From positions 14,025,632 through 14,089,631 of the forward strand of contig CM044867.1 in NCBI GenBank assembly GCA_024500155.1: 64,000 nucleotides of DNA. The letters run 5' to 3'. The translations under genes were made by a program, and so were the position numbers. The DNA comes from Chenopodium formosanum (Eukaryota; Streptophyta; Magnoliopsida; Caryophyllales; Amaranthaceae). Shown here piece after piece: positions 33,134 to 43,987 of the stretch; the first letter of the stretch is position 1, and each line of letters begins with the position of its first letter. The notes beneath the pieces were generated by a model that saw only the letters and a list, made by a program, of their open reading frames with translations, was not told where the DNA came from and ran no database searches.

Positions 33134-33240
33134 CTGTCGCCAAACGACAGAATTGTCGCGAGGCGACAGACTTTGTCGCGTGGCGACAGAACAAAACACC
33201 GGCGACAAGTGTTTCTGGCCAGCGCTAGTGCGGCGACAGA
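33134..33240 (-). promoter_or_regulatory. Palindrome array upstream of antisense gene B
   Basis: TGTCGCCAAACGACA, TGTCGCGAGGCGACA and TGTCGCGTGGCGACA start at 33135, 33154 and 33174. Half-sites GGCGACA follow at about 33201 and 33232. Unit size and spacing (19 and 20 bp) equal those in the LTR and upstream of gene A. Confidence 0.65.
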
Positions 33241-33417
33241 GTGCTGGGCCTCTCCTTATGGTTTTTTGGGTCCAGTTTAATGATTTGGGTTCCTTGGTAC
33301 ACCAGTTAGCCCCTTTGAATAGTTGACATGATTTAGTCAGCCTGATCAAACGCATTGAGTGATCGACTTGATGAAAGATCGTCTCACTTTAGCTTAAAGC
33401 GCCTAAGTATTGGCTCA

Positions 33418-33560
33418 TAATAAGGCACCGAGATAATGGTTCAACAAATAAGGTACCGAGATTATGGTTCAACAAATAGGGCACCGAGGTAATGGTTCAG
33501 GGCACCGAAGTATTGGTTCAATAGGCGCACCAAAGTAATGGGTTATAAAGGCAAAAGCAC
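33418..33560. repeat. Degenerate ~25-bp tandem repeats near the Tat-2 3' end
   Basis: Repeated phrase GGCACCGAGATAATGGTTCA with variants (GGTACCGAG, GGCACCGAGG, GGCACCGAAG). It decays into GCGAAGTA-type phrases up to about 33650. Its position matches the 70-bp array of Tat-1: between the antisense promoter and the polypurine tract. Confidence 0.75.
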
Positions 33561-33649
33561 CGAAGTACCGGCATTGATATAAAGCGGCGAAGCACGGTCG
33601 AGACGAGGTAATGTCACAAAAGTGGAGATGGCGAAGTAAGGTCACCTTC

Positions 33650-34080
33650 GGCGATCCCTCAAGATAAAGAAGAGATTGTCTATAGCGGCGACATACTGCT
33701 GTGGCGACGTATGGCCACACCCAGGAGATGACGACATACAGTTATTTTCGATGATGTTCCCGAAATACTGTGGAGGATCAAGGATATTGAAGACGGCGAC
33801 ATATGGTTATCTTCAAGGATGGCGTTCACGAGGCACAGTGGAGGTTGTCACAAACAACATAAACAGCAAATGCAACAACAAAACGGTTACCCCAGAGACG
33901 TGTGCTCGACGGTGCAAGATACGCGTTTCTTAACTCTTTTATCTGTTTTAACTAATGATTAGTTTGCAGGTATCGGCGTTATAAGAATGATTTGGAATTG
34001 CAGAACATTTTGAATCATTCTCCGTCCCTATCGATACTTTGACTATCGTTTTTCGAAACATAAGTTTCTTCAAACTCAGT
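33650..34080. other. Tat-2 3' non-coding stretch
   Basis: No recognised gene. It carries imperfect repeats of GGCGACATA (33686-33810) and, near its end, TTTGACTATCGTTTT, the sequence shared with Tat-1 next to the polypurine tract. Confidence 0.5.
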
Positions 34081-34092
34081 CAAAGTGGGGGC
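34081..34092 (+). other. Tat-2 polypurine tract
   Basis: CAAAGTGGGGGC lies three bases before the LTR start TGTAGACACCC at 34096. A very similar tract and LTR start occur on the minus strand at 1829-1845. Confidence 0.8.
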
Positions 34093-34095
34093 TTC

Positions 34096-35846
34096 TGTAG
34101 ACACCCATTTGTGTCTCCCCAAAACCAAACCCGGTGATGAATGCCTCGTGCGTCGAAACATAATCGAATTAGGTGAAAGTGATTCGAAAGTCAAATGTTG
34201 CGGTTTAGTTTTAATTAATTTCTTTTCTCTCTGTTTTTGAAAATGGCTCTATTTACTTGAAAACGTCCATTTCAGTTTATTTTGGTCCATGATTAAGGTC
34301 CAATAATGGTGTAGTTGGATAGGGCTTGAAAAGACCTTTCCAACGATATATTATAAGCCCAATTCCGATGAATATTGAGGAAGTTATGGCCAAAATACTA
34401 AACTGGGCCCGGAGTTCTATTTTAATACGGCTCAATGATCTAGAGGAGGGCCCAATGTTAATTATCATTCCTAAAGCTATTAGGATTAATTATAGTTTTC
34501 TAGAAGTTTCTAGAAAGTTCTTTTTAGTTCTAATATTGATAAGATTAATAGTTAATTATCTTAAAGGTTTTTTATTTGGAATAAAATATTATTTTATTAT
34601 CCTAAAAATGTATTTCATCTTTTGTACGGATTCCGTAGATCAAGTTGATTAAAGATCGGATTCTGTAAAAAGATAAAAACGCGCTTATACAGGCTGTCGC
34701 CAGACGACAAGTCTGTCGCCACGCGACAGACACTGTCGCGTCGCGACAGAGTCCAGTCCTGGCGACAGCGTGAAGTTTTATTCCTTATCAAATTCCGTGT
34801 TTTTCCGGATTATTTTCATTATAAATAGCGTCCGTATTCCTGTTTTCAGGATCATCAATTATCAATTACTATCAATTCTCTCTTAATTCTTATTCTCTTT
34901 TCTCTCTTGAGCACTTTATGCTTTCTTTCTCTCTTTTCTAGTTTTACAATATTCCGCATACATTAGACTTAGAGTCATCTAACCAAGTTCGAAGTTGCCT
35001 TCGCCCTAGACGTGCAAGGTTTGATAATTTCTGAGGGTTTGGTCCAAAACTAGTCAAAACTTTGTTTAATTTGATTTCAATTTAATTATTTAATTGTTCT
35101 TTATTGATTTTCATTGAAGTTTACTAACTTGTGTATTTTGTTATTAGAAAGAGGTACGAGGCTTCAAAGTATGTAATCTTATTACTCTCTTTCAATGTAG
35201 AAAGCATGTTTATTAATGTTTAATTCCTAGTATCATGTTAGGATGTTATTTTTATGCTTTCTAGTATCATGTTTAGGGTGCCTTTATCCTTTCTAATATC
35301 ATGTTAGTACCATGTTAGGTTTAAATCTTTGATCTTTATGGTTTAGTGACATGCTAGGATTTGTTATTAATATTGTTAGTATCATGCCTAGGATCTTGCT
35401 ATTATTATCAAGCTTTATTATGTTATTATCATCGTTATTGTTATTGTTTATTGTTGCTTGATTACATTATTGTTATTGCTTGATCACGCCTTTTATGCAG
35501 GTTTAAAGGGAATTTGTACTTGAAATCACGCTTAATAAGATAATTAATAATTTGGTTTAGGCTAATGTGATTTTAATTCAAGTGATCGCCAATAATAGTC
35601 TTATTTGTGCATTAATTTCAACCAACATAGATAAACAGGGTAGGATTAATATAATGTTTGTATGTTATTCGAAAAGCGCACATGAATACGAGTAGAACAA
35701 AGTAGAGGCCTATTTTATAGGGCGGGTCCTTTCTTTTGTAGATTGGATTCGTACCCTCATCCCAGGACCCTGTTTGGTTCAAGACCTTATGGAGTAGTTG
35801 ACGGTCCTTTGGATTGTCTTTTGGGTACAAGTTCCTTAAAACTTGT
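34096..35846 (+). repeat. Tat-2 LTR (about 1.75 kb)
   Basis: Starts TGTAGACACCC. Its U3 is clearly homologous to the reverse complement of the LTR ending at 41987 (shared phrases AATAATGGTGTAGTTG, CGATATATTATAAGCCCAAT and GAGGAAGTTATGGCCAAAAT). The right edge is estimated at 35829 (GGGTACA) to 35846, just before a primer-site-like TGGCGACTC. No coding content. Confidence 0.75.
34695..34828 (+). promoter_or_regulatory. Tat-2 LTR promoter: three-palindrome array plus TATA
   Basis: TGTCGCCAGACGACA, TGTCGCCACGCGACA and TGTCGCGTCGCGACA start at 34695, 34714 and 34734, followed by a half-site GGCGACAG at 34761. TATAAATAG is at 34820-34828, about 70 bp after the last full palindrome. Confidence 0.65.
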
Positions 35847-35956
35847 TGGCGACTCTTTTTGCTCTTTGTCTTTCCCTTTGGAACGCCACCGTACTTTAGT
35901 GTATGATCACAGTGGGGTTCAAGTTTGGGGTTATCATAATGCTTGAAATATTCCCT
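35847..35956 (+). other. Primer-site-like TGGCGACTC and short Tat 5' leader
   Basis: TGGCGACTC at 35847-35855 equals the first nine bases of the tRNA-Arg primer site of the third Tat element. It is followed by about 100 bp with TGATCACAGTGGGGTTCAAG, which I associate with Tat leaders. A primer site should follow a 5' LTR, not a 3' LTR, so this hints at tandem or recombined copies. The stretch ends abruptly near 35956. Confidence 0.45.
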
Positions 35957-36677
35957 ACATCAACCCTAGGCAAGACTATTATTTATAGATCGTATCTCTA
36001 AATAATAGTCCAAGTCCAAATCCAAGCCCAATTCCTAATCCCACTCAAACTATACTTAGCCCAATCATGCTTATGACTAATTAATTGCTCATGAGGCCCA
36101 TTAATGGGCCTCTAACTTGCTTAACCCATTACCCTTGTGTGTGACCAATATAGGATCCATTCTAAAGGGCTTTGGGCTATTTGAGTAGCCCAAAGATCAT
36201 CTCTCATAGTCTAGCAACAGAGGATGACGCCCCAATAGAATGAACTTATTATCTCCATAATAGTGATCCTTGATATATTTAGTAATTGCACTTATCGAAG
36301 ACACAATTCCTTCAGATACTTCATGTATGTATTGATGCACATGTTTCTTAATCTACAGGTCAATCCATTTTGAGGAAATTATTAACCAAGTGGCCTCGTA
36401 TCACTTCTAACTGTGAACACCGAGGTTGGACGTTCCTAACAGAGCCGATTGCAGTAGTGCACGGATGTAGGTTTACGCCCTTAATTCATTAATTTTTGTT
36501 GTCTAAATCCGACCTTACCAATAGGCAGAGGTGTCGGCCTAAAAAAGAAAAAAAAAATTATGCTCATGACAATTGATGAATGATGAATGACCACATGCAT
36601 ACACTTAAACAAATTAACAACGCAAATTTAGATTTAAACCACTACACATTTACATAAAAAAAAAAAAAAAAAAAAAA
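35957..36677. other. Non-coding stretch between two Tat LTR regions
   Basis: No gene seen. It includes an inverted AGGCCCATTAATGGGCCT palindrome (36094-36111) and a 24-base A-run at about 36655-36677. The right part should be the leader of the minus-strand Tat element whose primer site is at 36678; the left part is of unknown origin. Confidence 0.5.
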
Positions 36678-36696
36678 GTCCCCAGTGGAGTCGCCA
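36678..36696 (-). other. Primer-binding site of Tat-3 (tRNA-Arg)
   Basis: The plus strand reads GTCCCCAGTGGAGTCGCCA. The last 13 bases match the 3' end plus CCA of plant tRNA-Arg(ACG). On the minus strand this is TGGCGACTCCACTGGGGAC, three bases from the LTR end. Confidence 0.75.
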
Positions 36697-36699
36697 GAC

Positions 36700-39600
36700 T
36701 GTGGTACCTGTTTTTTTTAGTGGACAAAGATTAGTCTATAAAGGTTCCACTTAGGTGTCTGATAAGACTTATAAACAAGAATTAGAGTCGCCACCTTATT
36801 TTTATCCGAATAAGGACGGATTTTAAAACAGTCAATTTTAAGAAATAAAATTAAATAAATAAATAAAATCAACTGCTAACTCCATAAAAAAAAGGCACAA
36901 GGTTCGGGGTTTAGGTTAAGAGAATCGAACGTCTGGAACTTGTCTTCTCTTCCGTTCTAAGGAACGGGCTCTTACCATTGCGTTGTTAAAAAAATATCGA
37001 GTTTTAAGACATATCAACCATAAAAAAAATATTAATACAAGGTAGGTTTGAGCACCAAAGTTGCACTACGTACCGATCATAGTGAGATTTTGAATTCACT
37101 CACGGATCAAAACCTTCGTAGTTCGGACAGATGCCATGTTTTAAATAACCAATTCCATTGGGTTTTTAATTTGGGTTGTTGACATAAATGTCATTTTTGT
37201 AAGTGGGATTTTAGTGATCTTTGACGGATTCACTCATAAAAGTAAAATGAACCACCTTGGTTGAGGAAAATCACCCCGATTAGTGATCACCAAAAATGTC
37301 TTTCGAATAAGACAATTCAACAAATGCGTCTCAATTGACGACTTTTAAGTGGGTCAAGGTATTTTTTGGAGCGAAACTGTAAGGGTTCACTATATAATCT
37401 CACTTTGGGTTTAAATTCACTCAAGGTTAAGTTTTTGTAAGGTTTTAAGGGTTATGTGTTTAGGCTTAATGGAATTGGCCAAGTAAAACACGACACCTGT
37501 CAAGGCCATACTTCCAAATAAAAGGGAACAATAAACTATTTAATCATATCCGATTGTCAATTAATCCATCGGGTAATTATAATGGGATGTAAGCATATTT
37601 TCATGGAGATGGATAATTGTTACAACTTTATATGACTAAATAATTAATCTTAACCTCATGTTTGGAAATGAGGCCATAACCTCATATTAACTATTATTAC
37701 TTATTAAAAACAAACAATCAAAGTTATGATTCATTCTTTTTCACAAAAGGGTTTGAAATAAGAAGGTTCACAAAATTATAAAAGAAAAATAAAGTTTGTT
37801 AAAACTTTTATTTCTAAATTCTTAAAAGAAAATTAAAATCCTTAAGACATCATTTATTTCAAAAGTCATCTTATAATAAGATTAAAGATTTTAAAACAAC
37901 AATATTTAGAATTAAAGACTCTTATTTCTGAAGTTATCTTTAAAATAAGATTAAAGTTTCTTAAAATAACATTTAGAATTAAGGCTTGTTAAAACTCTTA
38001 TTTCTAAAATCATTTTTAAAATGAGATTAAAGACATTTTTATTAAAACTTCATAAGTTAAGAAGTATATACATAATGTAGTGTAATATAGGTTTTATGCC
38101 ACCATTAATAAAAATTTTAAAAGGCAATTAAGAGAAAAACGTGCCACTAGACGAGAAAAGCAATTGGCCACTGGTTCAAAACCCCCTTATGCCACCGGTT
38201 TTGAACCGGTGGTCATTTGGGGGGTGGCAATAATATATTTAAAAGCCACCGGTTCAAAACCGGTGGCAAAAACGAGAATTGCCACCGGTTAGCCGGTGGC
38301 AATAAATATTTTTGCCACCGGTTAACCGGTGGCAATATTAATTGGCGCTTTTTTTTGGGTATTTATTAGTTTTGCCACCGGTTAACCGGTGGCAATATGA
38401 TGTATAATATATTTTTTTTTCACTTGAAAAATAGTCAGAGTTATGAGTGCATAGTTTTGGTTTGCTTATTTCACTTGAAATATGAGTAACTCAACATCAA
38501 AATCAACTAAACTTGTAAATGAAATAATAATCAGAAATAAATTTATCATTAAATTGTTATTGTACAATACCCAAAAAAAATAAAAAAAATTTACAACATC
38601 AATATAAAAAAAATTACAACATCAATATCTTCTTGATTCTTCTATGTGGAGTCATAAACTAGTACCTACATAATTAAAAACACCAAAATTAATTAAACTT
38701 ACAATATAGATGCGAAAAGAAGAAAAAAAAAACAGAAAACATGAACTTCAAAATAAAAAAGAAAACCCAGAAAAATTAATAAAATCCCAAAGTAAATTAT
38801 AATTCCAAAGTAAATTATAATTCTGAAACCCAAAAATATTATAGAACAAAAAAAATCTGGTAATATAGAACCAAAAAAAAAAATGCTTCTTAACATTCTT
38901 ATTTAATTCTTAAAACTCCAAAAAAAAAAAAAAACATCGAATTCTTCCAAAAAAAAAAAAAATCCGAAATCTAAAAACAATAAAAACAGTATAAACCGAA
39001 ATACATAATTAATATTGAAATTTATGAAAAAAAAACAATAATTAATTTAGATATTTAATTCTCAAAACTTAAAAACAGAAGAAAAAAAAAACCCAAATTA
39101 GATCTACAAGATCGACATGCAACAATTTCGAGTTACAGATCTAATTTGGAACAACCCACCACAACCACCAGCAACCAGATTAAACCACAACCACCAACAA
39201 CCAAATCAAACCACAACCATTTCGAAATTACAGATTTAAATTGAATAATTGAACTAAAGCGTAAAGCTAAAGATCCTAAAAACACCAACCTCAAATTTCT
39301 GATTAATGAGGAAGCTTGCGAGGAAGGACGACCGACTGACGACAACCGAACAACGACGAGGGAGGACGACGGCGGTAATGCGGCGGCGGTAGTGGTGGGC
39401 GTGACAAGGGAGATCAAAGAGAGAGACGAGAGAAGAGGAGGAGGGGATGAGAAGGAGACGAGGGTAAAGGAGACGAGGGTGAAGGAGAGAGGAGATCGAA
39501 GCGAGAGAAAAGAGAAGGAGACATAAGGAAGGAGTTGTGAGGAGCTGTGAGGAGTGAGGAGAGATAAGCTCATAACGAAAGAAAAAGGGAGGAGAGAGAA

Positions 39601-41987
39601 GTTGAGGGGGCTAGGGTTTGGTAAAAGGGGTTAATATATAGGGGAACAAAAGGGGTGGGTTAAGGCCGGGTTTTTTTCTTTTTTTTTTTTAAAAAAAAAA
39701 AAAGCCACCGGTTTGAATCGGTGGGATTAATTTTTTCCCACCGGTTCGAACCGAACCGGTGGCAATACTAATCCCTCAAAATCCCGCCCATTTTTTCCCC
39801 TATTTTTGCCACCGGTTTTTGAAAACCGGTGGCTATTGAGCGGTGCCTTTTTGCTTTTTTTCTACTAGTGTGCATATTTCAATTTTTTTGATAGTTCAAA
39901 CTAAAAAAATCATTAAAAATCATAGAAAAATTGAAAAAATTATTGTGAGATATGGTTGAAAAGCTCTTGAAAAGTTCTATCACTTGAGCTAAAGAATTGG
40001 AACTGATTCTGGTTGTAAAGGTTCTTTCATAGGCCATCTTTGGGACGTGGTAAGTAACTCACTACTCTTGATTGAACAACCTTTACATAAACTCTTAATT
40101 CATTAGGTCTTTAAACTCACTTTAAGAAATAAATCATCCTTAAAAATATTCTTTAGGCAGGCATATGAATGTATTAATCTTTCATATTTAAAATGCATTA
40201 GAAAGAGATGCAATGCAAAATGCAATTACCCCCTCTTTTATAACCTATCACCTCACCAATATGCTTGCCTTTTCAATGTGGAGTAATGAAAGATTTAGGG
40301 CTAATTTAGCACCTAATATCATCAATAACCCTATTGGTAACATCACATGGAAACAAACATATTAGTTAGCATAATAATAATAATTAAGGAAATTAAGAAA
40401 AGATTGAAGATAATACCTTGACCTAGATGTAGCAATTTTTTGGATAACCTCTTTGGTTTATCAAGGATGAAAAGATGATCACTCCTTAGTTAAAATTAAA
40501 TTAAAGAGTCTAAGTAATTTTTTTGGAGTTTTGATATATTAAAGAAACTAAAGCAAAATGAAGCTAATGAACTTTTTTTTTATTATTTTTTATTAGAGAA
40601 AATAAACTTGAAAAATAAAGCTAAACTTAAGAAATAAACTTTTTATTTTTGGGTTTTAAGTTAGAATAGGAATATTTAAGCAATTAAACTAATATTTTTT
40701 AAAAAAGATAATAACAACAATACTCGAAATATTTTTTTTAATTTTTTTTAGTAGGAATTAAAGATAATAACAATACTTAAATAAAAATAGCAACTTAATT
40801 ATAAGATGCTTTTTAATAAGCTAATAACTTAATAATAAGCTAAATTAGAGAGACTTTTACTAAAACTAAGATTAGAGGAGAATTTTTAGAGAAAATTTTT
40901 AGAGAGAAGAGTTGTAAGAATTTTTTTGTGTTTTAAAACTTGAGAATTTGGGGGGGTATTTATAGGTAAATAAAGGGGTTAATTTGTAAATAAAAAAAGT
41001 AAATAAGTTAAAAATTCAAGGATTACTTTGGTAAATATTAAGATCTTGGTAATAATGAGAATCTTGATATTAAATTCTCTTGTTTTTCATGTAACAAACT
41101 TGCTAATCTGTTTTGCAACGCTTAAACTGATAAAATAAAGACAACTGTAATAAAATCAACTCTAATATTCACATAATAATAAGGCATATAATATGTCGTT
41201 GGAAAGATCTTGAAGTCTACTTTCCAACCAAATTAGAATCAAATTAAAATATTTTTTAGATAAAAGGATATGGCCAAAATAGTGGGACGGTGTCAGTTTT
41301 GGATAAAGTTTCGTATTTCTTTCATATCTTTTTTGTTATAGCTTGGAATTAATATTATAATATATCATTGAAAAGATAATTTCAAGAGCTATCCAACTAA
41401 TGTAAACTTTGGATAAAGATTATGAGGCACAAAAATAATATCTTACTGTCTTTGAACGACTTTAAATTCGAATAGAATTAGGACTTAAAAAAGGAAAGTT
41501 TTTTATAAAAGGAAAGTTTATATATAATTCAAATTCCTTAATCTTATCTTTTCAAAAAGGATAATTAAGATCTTTTAGAAACTTATAGAAGCTTCTAATT
41601 AATCCTAATTGGTTTAGGAATGGGATTAAACCTTTGGACACTCCACATGATCATTGGGTCGTAGGTAAAATCCGGTTTGGGCCTAGTTTAATATTTTGGC
41701 CATAACTTCCTCATTATTCATCGGAATTGGGCTTATAATATATCGTTGGAAACGTTTTTTCGAGCTCCATACAACTACACCATTATTGGACCCATATCAT
41801 GAACCTAACTAAACTGAACTGGATGTTTTTATAAATAGAGTAGATTTTCAAAAACAGAAAGAAAGTTTTTAAATAAAAACTAACCGCATCACTAGACTTT
41901 TCACACTTTCACTTCATTCGATTATCATTTGACATGAAAGGTATTCATCACTGGGTTTGGTTGGGGAGACACAATTGGGTGTCTACA
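36700..41987 (-). repeat. Tat-3 5' LTR (about 3.6 kb plus a CACTA insertion)
   Basis: The plus-strand left end is TGTGGTACCTG and the right end GGGTGTCTACA, so the minus-strand LTR runs from TGTAGACACCC (41987) to GGTACCACA (36700). Its U3 is homologous to the Tat-2 LTR. A minus-strand TATA-like CTATAAATACCCC occurs at about 40970-40958. It lacks the TGTCGC palindromes of Tat-2. The interior of the element would lie to the left, but only about 0.1-0.7 kb of leader remains. Confidence 0.75.
38145..39870. mobile_element. Non-autonomous CACTA (EnSpm) element inside the Tat-3 LTR
   Basis: Ends CACTAGACGAGAAAAGC on the left and, inverted, CACTAGTAGAAAAAAAGC on the right, flanked by a 3-bp duplication TGC (38142-38144, 39871-39873). 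Subterminal zones are packed with GCCACCGGTT / AACCGGTGGC palindromes: at least six on the left within 38185-38395 and three on the right within 39702-39835. These are likely transposase-binding repeats. The 1.7 kb interior has no transposase. Confidence 0.85.
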
Positions 41988-42270
41988 ATAGCATTCATCA
42001 TTATGCACATTATGATATTGAGGATAAAAGAGATACGTATAAAACGTATTACGATCCAAATGAATATGATCAAGCAACAAATGACCTTCATGTAATGGAA
42101 GTAATGAAGAGCCTTTTCAGTTCGAAAATTGCAACAAATGAATTGCAAGTTTGGAAAATTACATGTCTAATAGAGCTCGTGTTCGTGATGAAGCTATGCA
42201 TAAAGCCTTGAAGAAAGACTTAACTGAACATATGTGGCTCAAATTCGGTGTTAATAGTAGGCAACATAAT
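41988..42270 (+). pseudogene. Fragment of a plant PIF/Harbinger-type transposase (3' end)
   Basis: A frame from about 41990 reads DPNEYDQATNDLHVMEVMKS. After a shift near 42150 another reads MSNRARVRDEAMHKALKKDL then TEHMWLKFG. The ending resembles the C-terminus of plant Harbinger transposase/nuclease proteins, where a degenerate R-x-x-x-x-H-x-x-L-x-x-D-L-x-E-H-x-W motif precedes the stop. Only about 90 codons remain, so the assignment is tentative. Confidence 0.4.
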
Positions 42271-42496
42271 ATGTGTTTATGGATGTGCAATCGTAATATT
42301 AAATTATTGATTTGTACTTAATCACGGGTCATTGTTATGTTTTAAAGACTATTGTCATTTGATAGAATATGTATTATCTTTATTATTATCGAATTTAGTA
42401 AAGTTGCAATTATTGTTTAAATCTTAATTAATGACTATATACTTACTAATTAAATCTCAAAATGTATTAATATTAAACATAAGTCATTTTATCTAA

Positions 42497-43365
42497 GGAA
42501 AAATTGCCCCCGTTAATCCCAACTTGCCTCGTCCGCCAATAATAATAATCCTTACTTTCGATTATTCACCATCACTCCCAACTTTGCCCCCCATTAATTT
42601 CTATTGCACCCAACCAGTCATCTAACTTGGTGTAGCAAGTTACTAGATACATGTTAACACGTGATAGGTAAAAAAAATTCAAAAAAAAAAAAAAATAAAT
42701 AAATAAATCCCTAACCCCTACCCCTACAGGTGGCAGCCCCTGCTGTTCCCGACAGGCGGTAGCCCTTGCCGTTTTCGGCGGGTGACAGCCCTACCATTTC
42801 CGTTTCCTCCGCTTCCTTCTCCCCCACTGTTTAAATTCCTCAGAGCCATTTCCGTTTCCGTCATTTCTTCCACCTCCCCGCCATTTCTGCCCCCTTCCCC
42901 TTCGTTTTCGCCCCCTCCCCGCCGTTTCCGCCTTCTTCCCCGTCAAAATCTAACCACTCCCACTGATTTCCACCGCTTCCTCGCCAAAATCCGATCATGA
43001 CCCTCCATCCCCTTCCCATTCCGACATCCCTCCACCCTTTCCGTTCACTTTCTGTTCAATTTCGACCTCCTTTCCGTCTTCTCCGTCCAAATCCGGCCTC
43101 CCCTCCTTTCTCCTCCTCGATTCCGGCTGCCGTTAAGGGTGGCTGGGTTTTTTTTTTAAATTTTATTTTATTTGACCAATCACGTATTGACACGTGTGCA
43201 AAAAAAAGCTAACACACAAATGTGGACCTTATTAATCGGTTGCAGGTAAGTTGGGTGCAATAGATATTAATGGGGGGCAAAGTTGGGAGTGATGGTGAAT
43301 AATCGAAAGTATGGATTATTATTGGTCGACGAGGCAAAGTTGGGAGTAATGGGGACAATTTTTCC
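42497..43365. mobile_element. Non-autonomous Mutator-like element, 869 bp
   Basis: Perfect 9-bp target duplication TTTATCTAA (42488-42496 and 43366-43374). Long terminal inverted repeats of about 130 bp begin GGAAAAATTG and share TTTCGATTATTCACCATCAC. The interior is C-rich on the plus strand and has only low-complexity frames. Confidence 0.9.
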
Positions 43366-43394
43366 TTTATCTAATTAATGTATGCTAATAAATA

Positions 43395-43631
43395 AGGGCT
43401 TGTTTGGCATCGTTTTTAGTTTTCAATTAATTTCGTGTTTTTTTTGAAAACTAAAAACCAAAAACAGGAAACAAGAAAAAGGTGTTTTCACTTTTTTGTT
43501 GTTAGTTTTCAAAATTATCATGATTTTAATAAGTCTAAATATTTTTTGATCCATTATGTAACATATGTAACATACTTTTAAAAAACAAAAAACCAAAAAA
43601 CAGAAAACCACAGCGATGTCAAACGGACCCT
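43395..43631. mobile_element. hAT-like MITE
   Basis: Terminal inverted repeats AGGGCTTGTTTGGCATCG (left) and AGGGTCCGTTTGACATCG (right, reverse-complemented) match at about 14 of 18 positions. Interior is A/T-rich. No clean 8-bp target duplication was found. Confidence 0.6.
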
Positions 43632-43676
43632 AAATTATTAGTTTTGATTTATTATTACCAAGTGAATTAGTTATAT

Positions 43677-43899
43677 GGAAAAATTGATTCTGATAATCAC
43701 ACGTTTGGCCGGTTTGCTGATAATAATCCCACCTTTAGATTATTATATTTAATAATCCCACCTTTTTAGTGGATCTTCTTCTATTGGGACCACTAAAAGC
43801 AAAATCATATTAAAGTTCGTATTATTAAAAAATAATCGAAAGTTGGGATAATTTTAGACGAATCAAACAAAATTGGGATTATTCCGATCAATTTTTTCC
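43677..43899. mobile_element. Short Mutator-like MITE
   Basis: Ends GGAAAAATTGATTCTGATAATC and, inverted, GGAAAAAATTGATCGGAATAATC, similar to the termini of the element at 42497-43365. No matching 9-bp flanks are seen, so it may be old. Confidence 0.55.
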
Positions 43900-43952
43900 T
43901 CATAAAGACAGAAAAAGAGAATGACAATTTAATTTAACTAGAGGGATATTCT

Positions 43953-43954
<2 letters not shown>

Positions 43955-43987
<33 letters not shown>

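Larger units (their letters stand above)
20560..35846 (+). mobile_element. Tat-lineage Ty3/gypsy element Tat-2, lacking its 5' LTR
   Basis: Plus-strand order: gag (20722), protease, reverse transcriptase, RNase H, second RNase H and integrase (to 27536), a 6.5 kb 3' region with two antisense genes, polypurine tract (34081-34092) and LTR from 34096. The double RNase H and antisense extra genes are hallmarks of Tat/Ogre/Retand elements. No LTR or primer site is seen before gag, because sequence from the inverted Tat-1 pol abuts at about 20,560. Confidence 0.85.

Noticed and set aside
39133..39573. 146-codon minus-strand Ser/Leu-rich frame inside the CACTA element
   Set aside because: Low complexity, no domain, and located in non-coding filler of a non-autonomous element.
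43955..43986. Poly(T) tract as a gene terminator
   Set aside because: It is the poly(A) tail of the minus-strand LINE.
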